64,000 bases of DNA from Heliocidaris tuberculata (taxonomy: Eukaryota > Echinodermata > Echinoidea > Camarodonta > Echinometridae): positions 8,503,610-8,567,609 of the forward strand of contig CM046851.1 in NCBI GenBank assembly GCA_025618425.1. The letters are read 5' to 3'. The translations under genes and the position numbers were made by a program. Under the pieces are notes generated by a model. That model searched no databases and was not told the DNA's origin. It was given only the letters and a program-made list of their open reading frames with translations. Shown piece by piece: positions 59,233-64,000 of this stretch; positions within the stretch are counted from its first letter, which is position 1; each line of letters begins with the position of its first letter.

Positions 59233-61192
59233 CTAATTGCGTGGCGGTTTCGTTATCTTGAAATCAATGAGAAGGTTTCTGGTATATTTCAGCTCTCTTG
59301 TGTACTGATCAATGCTCACCAGACATGCCAGATATCGACTGTGTTTTACAAATGCAATGATAACTGAATCATCCGTGCACACAGCAGGGTAGGCGTGTTC
59401 ACCAACTTTCGTGATGCTGTGAATGGTGGCTCCAGATACGCTATCGATCACGCGTACTTCATAATACCACTCTTAACGACGACTGTATTACTCTGATTCA
59501 TTGCACATATCTGCCACGGTTCCATTCCATCATATGGTATCTTTCTGACTGCTTCTCCTCCTTGTGGCTTGAAGACTTGTATCACCTTGGTATTCCTGTA
59601 ACTTGATAAGATATAACCGTCTCTATCTACATTGAGACTACCATATCCACCTTCTTCGTCACTCAGCGTCTCAAACATTACATCACGCTTTTCACATTGC
59701 AGTGTGTACAGTGAAATGTTGTCGGAGTCGCGTATGACGTATTCACCATTCGACGTGAATCGCAAGGCCCGAACTTCTACAGTCTTCAGAATTGTTCTTT
59801 GTTGCAAACCATTAGTGTATAACACTATACCTCCTGTATGACAGCCGACAGCCATTGTATTCTTCGGTGATATTGCCATTGCCTCCATGCTGTCAGTTGT
59901 AGGCAGCTTATTTTCCAAGTGCGGAATCCATTTAGAATTCCCTCTTCGAATCCGACCCAACTCAAGTCCATCTGATCCCTGGCTCCTCATGAAATGAAGT
60001 TGGTCAACCTCATCAGCAGTTCTTCTTGGTAGCTCCTCATCATGCTTAGTCTGTCTTAGGTGCTCTTCCAGCTCTTGACACAGTGTGTTGTGTGCTGTTA
60101 GAGCTTCCTTTTGCAAAGGAACCTTTAGACCATATTGACCAACCCACACACTGCATTTACTTGGACGATCTGCTTCCGACCTGTCTCTTTCATGTCCACT
60201 AACACAGTTGCAAGCTTTTTTATCTGTTGTCCAACTTCTCTCTTCAACATCATTTTTCTCTCAGTCAACTTTTAACAATTTCCTCGAAAGCCTCATTGAT
60301 TTCATTGGTGAGTTGAATCTCTACTTTCTGCAACCTTTCCCACTGGTCTTCAACGAATGTGACGTATTTGTAAAGGTCATTCATCTTTGCATCTGCTTTA
60401 GATACCAGTTCTTTGATGAGTTTCTGCTGTTCGTTTTCATGGAGTCTTGCTTCCATTATATTGTGCCCTTCCTGCGCATGGTACAACACGCCACACTGGA
60501 AGCAGACGTACTTGCCGCAGTCGCTGAAAAAGTATTCCTCATCGTCTGTCGGATGTTTTTGACATTTACATCGCCTTCTCGGTGTAACCTTGCCAGACGC
60601 AACATCACTGGCAGCTACGATTGAATGGCCCGAAAACATGGCCCATTTTGAGTGAATTTTCTTGCAAGATTCACAAAGGTAGACGCCACATTGATTGCAA
60701 TAGGCAACTGCCAATGTCGGGTCACAGTTGGTACAAACCTGAGCCTGAGTCTCAAGATCAGCCACCAGGGACTTTGCTGTCATGTTTGTTTGCAATGTAT
60801 TTACATCTCCATCGGGAACCGAAGTATCCTCCCTGCAGACAGGACATGGCAGCTTTTCCTCATCCAGATGAGACTCGAGGAGGGTTTCCAGACAACCCTT
60901 ACAGAAGGAATGGGAGCAGGCCAGGATCTTGGGATCCTGGAAAAAGCTCAGGCAGATAGGGCACTCCAGGTTCTGATGGACAACCTCCTTAAAGACTGTA
61001 GTCATGTCTTAGAATACGCATAGACCTGAAGAAAAAGAAAGTAGCCATCATTGAGTTAAAGTCCTATAAATGCACTCCTTCTGCATGTAGTTATACAGTT
61101 CTTGTCATCAGTCTGTTCTATCTGCATAGGCCGGTGGTTATCTTTTATTGTATGCAAGTTACTTGTTAATACAATTGTATTGAAAACTTACC
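59233..61192 (-). CDS. TRIM-family RING/B-box E3 ligase with beta-propeller-like C-terminus (frame broken)
   Basis: A 5' UTR exon ends at 61192 (donor GTAAG). The coding exon starts at 61025 after acceptor TTCTTCAG, with ATG at 61005. The first 246 codons are intact: RING C15, C18, C30, H32, C35, C38, C54, C57; B-box-type zinc motifs at about 90-125 (CTNCDPTLAVAYCNQC) and 145-185 (CKCQKHPTDDEEYFFSDC); then a coiled coil. The frame shifts at about 60266 (short A-run), about 60150 and about 59460, yet each next segment continues the homologous protein: the rest of the coiled coil, then repeats such as GGIVLYTNG and NGEYVIRDSDNISLY. It ends at 59233 (PPRN stop). Full length would be near 590 residues. 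TRIM proteins ubiquitylate partners, often in innate immunity. It is either a recent pseudogene or a gene with assembly indels. The nearest named TRIM cannot be chosen. Confidence 0.8.
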
Positions 61193-62760
61193 ATCTATTT
61201 GTCTTCCTGCAAAAGGCCCGATGTGCTTGATAGATCTGGTACCGTACTGAATATCGACAGTCACAGCGACGACCAAAAAACGCCCAACCCACTGGCATGA
61301 CTGATAATTTTAGCGATAGGGTTTTTCCACCTCCACAAAATTATGAATACAGTAAATGTGAGCAATTAACGGGTGAGTCAATATCACCGATGTACCGGTC
61401 ATATTCGACTATTGTTCTCTAAGACTTATAGATTGCCATGCTTAATCTTTCATTATGTTAGAAAATCATGTTGACCCTATCTGTGTTTATGTATTATTTT
61501 GTTCCCTATCGATTTTTTTTCTATTGGCCTTGGTGACACATGTAATGTACGTGCGTATTAAAAGGGTAATTCCCCATCGGAGAGGGAGAAAAACAAGCAC
61601 ATTTTAAAAATTTGATCAGACCTGTAGGAAATTGCTTGGTTTTTTAATTTTGTTTTTCTTATAAGTAGTTGAATGTCTGTTTTTACAGAGGTCTGAAAAC
61701 GTTTCTCAATCATTTGGTGTGCTTGAAAATTTGATTCGAAGTTGGAAGATCTTCTTCTTCTTTTTTCTTTTTTCTTTTTGAGGGGGGTGGGGGAAGGGGT
61801 GGGGGGAAGGGGTCCATGACGAAATCTTTGAAAATATTCGTTTTTCAAAAATTCAATCCCAACTTAAAAATTTTTTTTCCCAACTCCTTCTTCTAATACA
61901 TGAAAAAGAAATCAGATCTTCGCTTTTCTAGATGAAATTTTGATAAAATACCGAATCGTGAAAAAGTAATCCTCTTAAGCCTATCGTGTAAAATTCACTG
62001 CATGACTGTATAGGCTGAAATGCCCACATCAGACGTTGGTAACGAGAATACGTACATTAGCGAACTAACTAAACGGTATTACATTTTCTATTCACAAGAA
62101 GACTGTGTTGCGTGAGATAACAGTTGCCTGAGCTGTGTGGTGATTGCAGTATCATCGAAAGATGATATTCCCAATGGGAAATGAGAATGTATCCCTCATG
62201 CCTTTTGCACATAATGGGTGATTTCGCTTGCGTTATCACCTGTGTCAATAAAGCGTGTGAAGGCATACTTGTAGGCCCGGCTCACACGAGACGTTATTTC
62301 ACTACGTCATGACGCCAACGCATTGTTCAATTCAATAGAATTCATGCAGCAGTAAGCAGTGAACAATAGGCCCCTACAGACAGAGACGGGTGCGGTTCGC
62401 CGCGCTCGCATACAGAAGACTCGTGTTCTGCCCGATTCATTGGTTTGTGTATATTGCTACCCTAGTGGTGCGCTGATTTGAATTTAATTGAAATTCACAT
62501 TTATTTTCTTCTCGCGAACAATATGGTAAACATGATAATGAGCACAGTGAATATTTCAGAAAATGGAAGGAGGCGAAAAGCTGAAAAGTAAAACTTGTGT
62601 TTTTTTTTTATATGTTCAGTGATTTCTATTACTTTTAGGCGACATAGTCATTGTGTCTATACTATAACGAAGTTTCAAGGTTTGATAAACTTTTCAATCG
62701 GTCGTTTCATATTCCATTTTGGAACCTCCTCCAATATTCTTGTTTTAAAATATATAAGCA
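61193..62760. other. Upstream of the TRIM gene; no gene recognised
   Basis: The TRIM promoter and start of transcription should lie just to the right of 61192. The rest is AT-rich, with a T/C-rich and G-run patch at 61745-61815. No exon signals were recognised. Confidence 0.35.
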
Positions 62761-64000
62761 AACTCTAGATATAAAACCAAAGGTACAGTCAGGGGAGGGG
62801 GCTGTAAAGAGATGGGCGAAATGAGAAGGATAGGTGATGGTATAGGAGGAAGGGTAGTGTCACTTTTTACATTTTATTCTCTCCACTCCTCTTCTCGCTC
62901 TCTCTGCCTCTGTCTCTTTACCTTTCTCTCTCTCTCTTCATTTTTTTTTTGTTTGCCATTGGATTCAGGGAGTGCCCCCTGTCGCTGTCCCTGGAAAGGT
63001 GTAGACGGAATCCCCCAAATTCAATTTCATTTTTTTCCCGCAAATATCCATCTTTGATGTTCCTATAATATTTAAAAAAAAGTTTTTTAATTATTGCCTT
63101 GAGTGTTTCTCATGCACGACGATCACTGGCGTATAACAGAAGACACCAAGACATAAGCCTCTCAATTCCAAGTCGTTAGGATGTATACATTATGGGGGGG
63201 GGGGGGGGATGAATGAAAAGATATAGAATTCAAATATGAAATCTATAGTTTCGCGTCAAATTGAACTTAAATGATTACAAACAAGAAAGAATCGAGGGAA
63301 TTGAAAAAAGCTCACAAATTTTGTTTCTAAATGCAAATTTATTTGTAATGTTATTTATTAGAGAGCATTCTGAATTGAAAGTGTCGTTACATTACAGAGG
63401 ATTGGGAATTATAAAAATAACAGGAGCACAAGCATTTATAAAACCAGCGATCATCAAACAATTCTATTTATCGACATCACTCGGTTAATTATATGCCAAC
63501 AACATTCCTCATGGTGTGATCTTGATTTCTATGGGTAGCTGGGCTACAAGAGACAATTGGATTTGGGTAAAGATAAAAGTAAGGAGGAAAAGTGAACAAT
63601 GAAAGTTTATTTACAAAGAAAGCATCATCTAGCCCATGGAACAACTTTATCAATAGGCGGTGGTATAACCGTGCTTTACCAAGAATTTCTTTAAAATACA
63701 ACTGTTTTCCATCAGGAAGAGGATTTAACACTCCACCCCCCCCCCCCACAAAAAGAGAGACTTAGGTCCATTTTACCACTTGTAACCCATGGTCCAAACC
63801 TTGTCAAAGGAAGAAGTGCCTTGGTTATTTAGAAAAAACAAGAACTACCAAAAAAAGATAAAATTTTCCATCGGGAAGGGGTTGTCACACCCATAAAGGC
63901 AATCTGCTCTATGACAAAACTTTTCCCCTCCCTTCTAGTTGTAACAATAAAGCATTTTTTTCTTTTTTTACTTTCGATGTTTCCTAAGTCCACAGTGCAT
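62761..64000. other. Right-end intergenic DNA
   Basis: CT-rich tract at 62875-62940, G run at 63195, C run at 63736. The 86-codon minus frame at 63489-63749 begins in the C run and looks like repeat sequence. No gene recognised. Confidence 0.35.

Overview
The window is animal nuclear DNA, AT-rich and dense in transposons, with short exons in long introns. Signs pointing to a marine deuterostome, most likely an echinoderm such as a sea urchin, are a RING/B-box TRIM gene with a diverged paralogous fragment nearby, a recombined death-domain protein, Tx1-type and L2/CR1-type non-LTR elements, TTAA- and hAT-type MITEs, TTAGGG-like tracts and abundant ACATGTA sequence. The organism call is inference; nothing in the window proves it.

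Four host loci are readable. (1) 320-1374, minus: the first two coding exons of a POT-family (SLC15A3/A4-like) transporter that runs off the left edge. (2) 17536-27126, plus: a complete seven-exon gene for a 301-residue protein with a myristoylation-type N-terminus, a calcineurin-B-like set of degenerate EF-hands and a C-terminal FADD-like death domain; all exon phases agree. This is the most interesting gene here. (3) 37361-41525, minus: a complete two-exon TMEM35/NACHO homologue of 172 residues. (4) 59233-61192, minus: a RING/B-box/coiled-coil/beta-propeller TRIM gene whose reading frame breaks three times. A second, heavily broken TRIM propeller copy lies at 44703-46540 on the plus strand and is split by a 1.38 kb transposon.

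Layout: 1-1374 transporter; 1.4-3 kb small inverted repeats; 3.2-6.4 kb an L2/CR1-like retroelement carrying a foldback MITE; 6.4-10.1 kb a Tx1-like L1 element carrying a TTAA MITE; 10.1-17.4 kb intergenic foldbacks, including a nested set of three elements with readable target duplications (13.2-15.3 kb) and a SINE whose head looks 7SL-derived; 17.5-27.1 kb the EF-hand/death-domain gene, with a 2.6 kb element carrying nine copies of a 15-bp motif and a 1.3 kb hAT-like element in its introns; 27-37 kb intergenic MITEs; 37.4-41.5 kb the NACHO gene with a repeat-filled intron; 41.9-59 kb repeats, retroelement debris, the TRIM fragment and tandem arrays; 59.2-61.2 kb the TRIM gene; 61.3-64 kb no gene recognised.

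The four genes show no operon-like or pathway link. The TRIM and death-domain proteins would both fit innate-immune or cell-death signalling, but that is family knowledge and not evidence of interaction. No rRNA, CRISPR array or free-standing tRNA gene was found.
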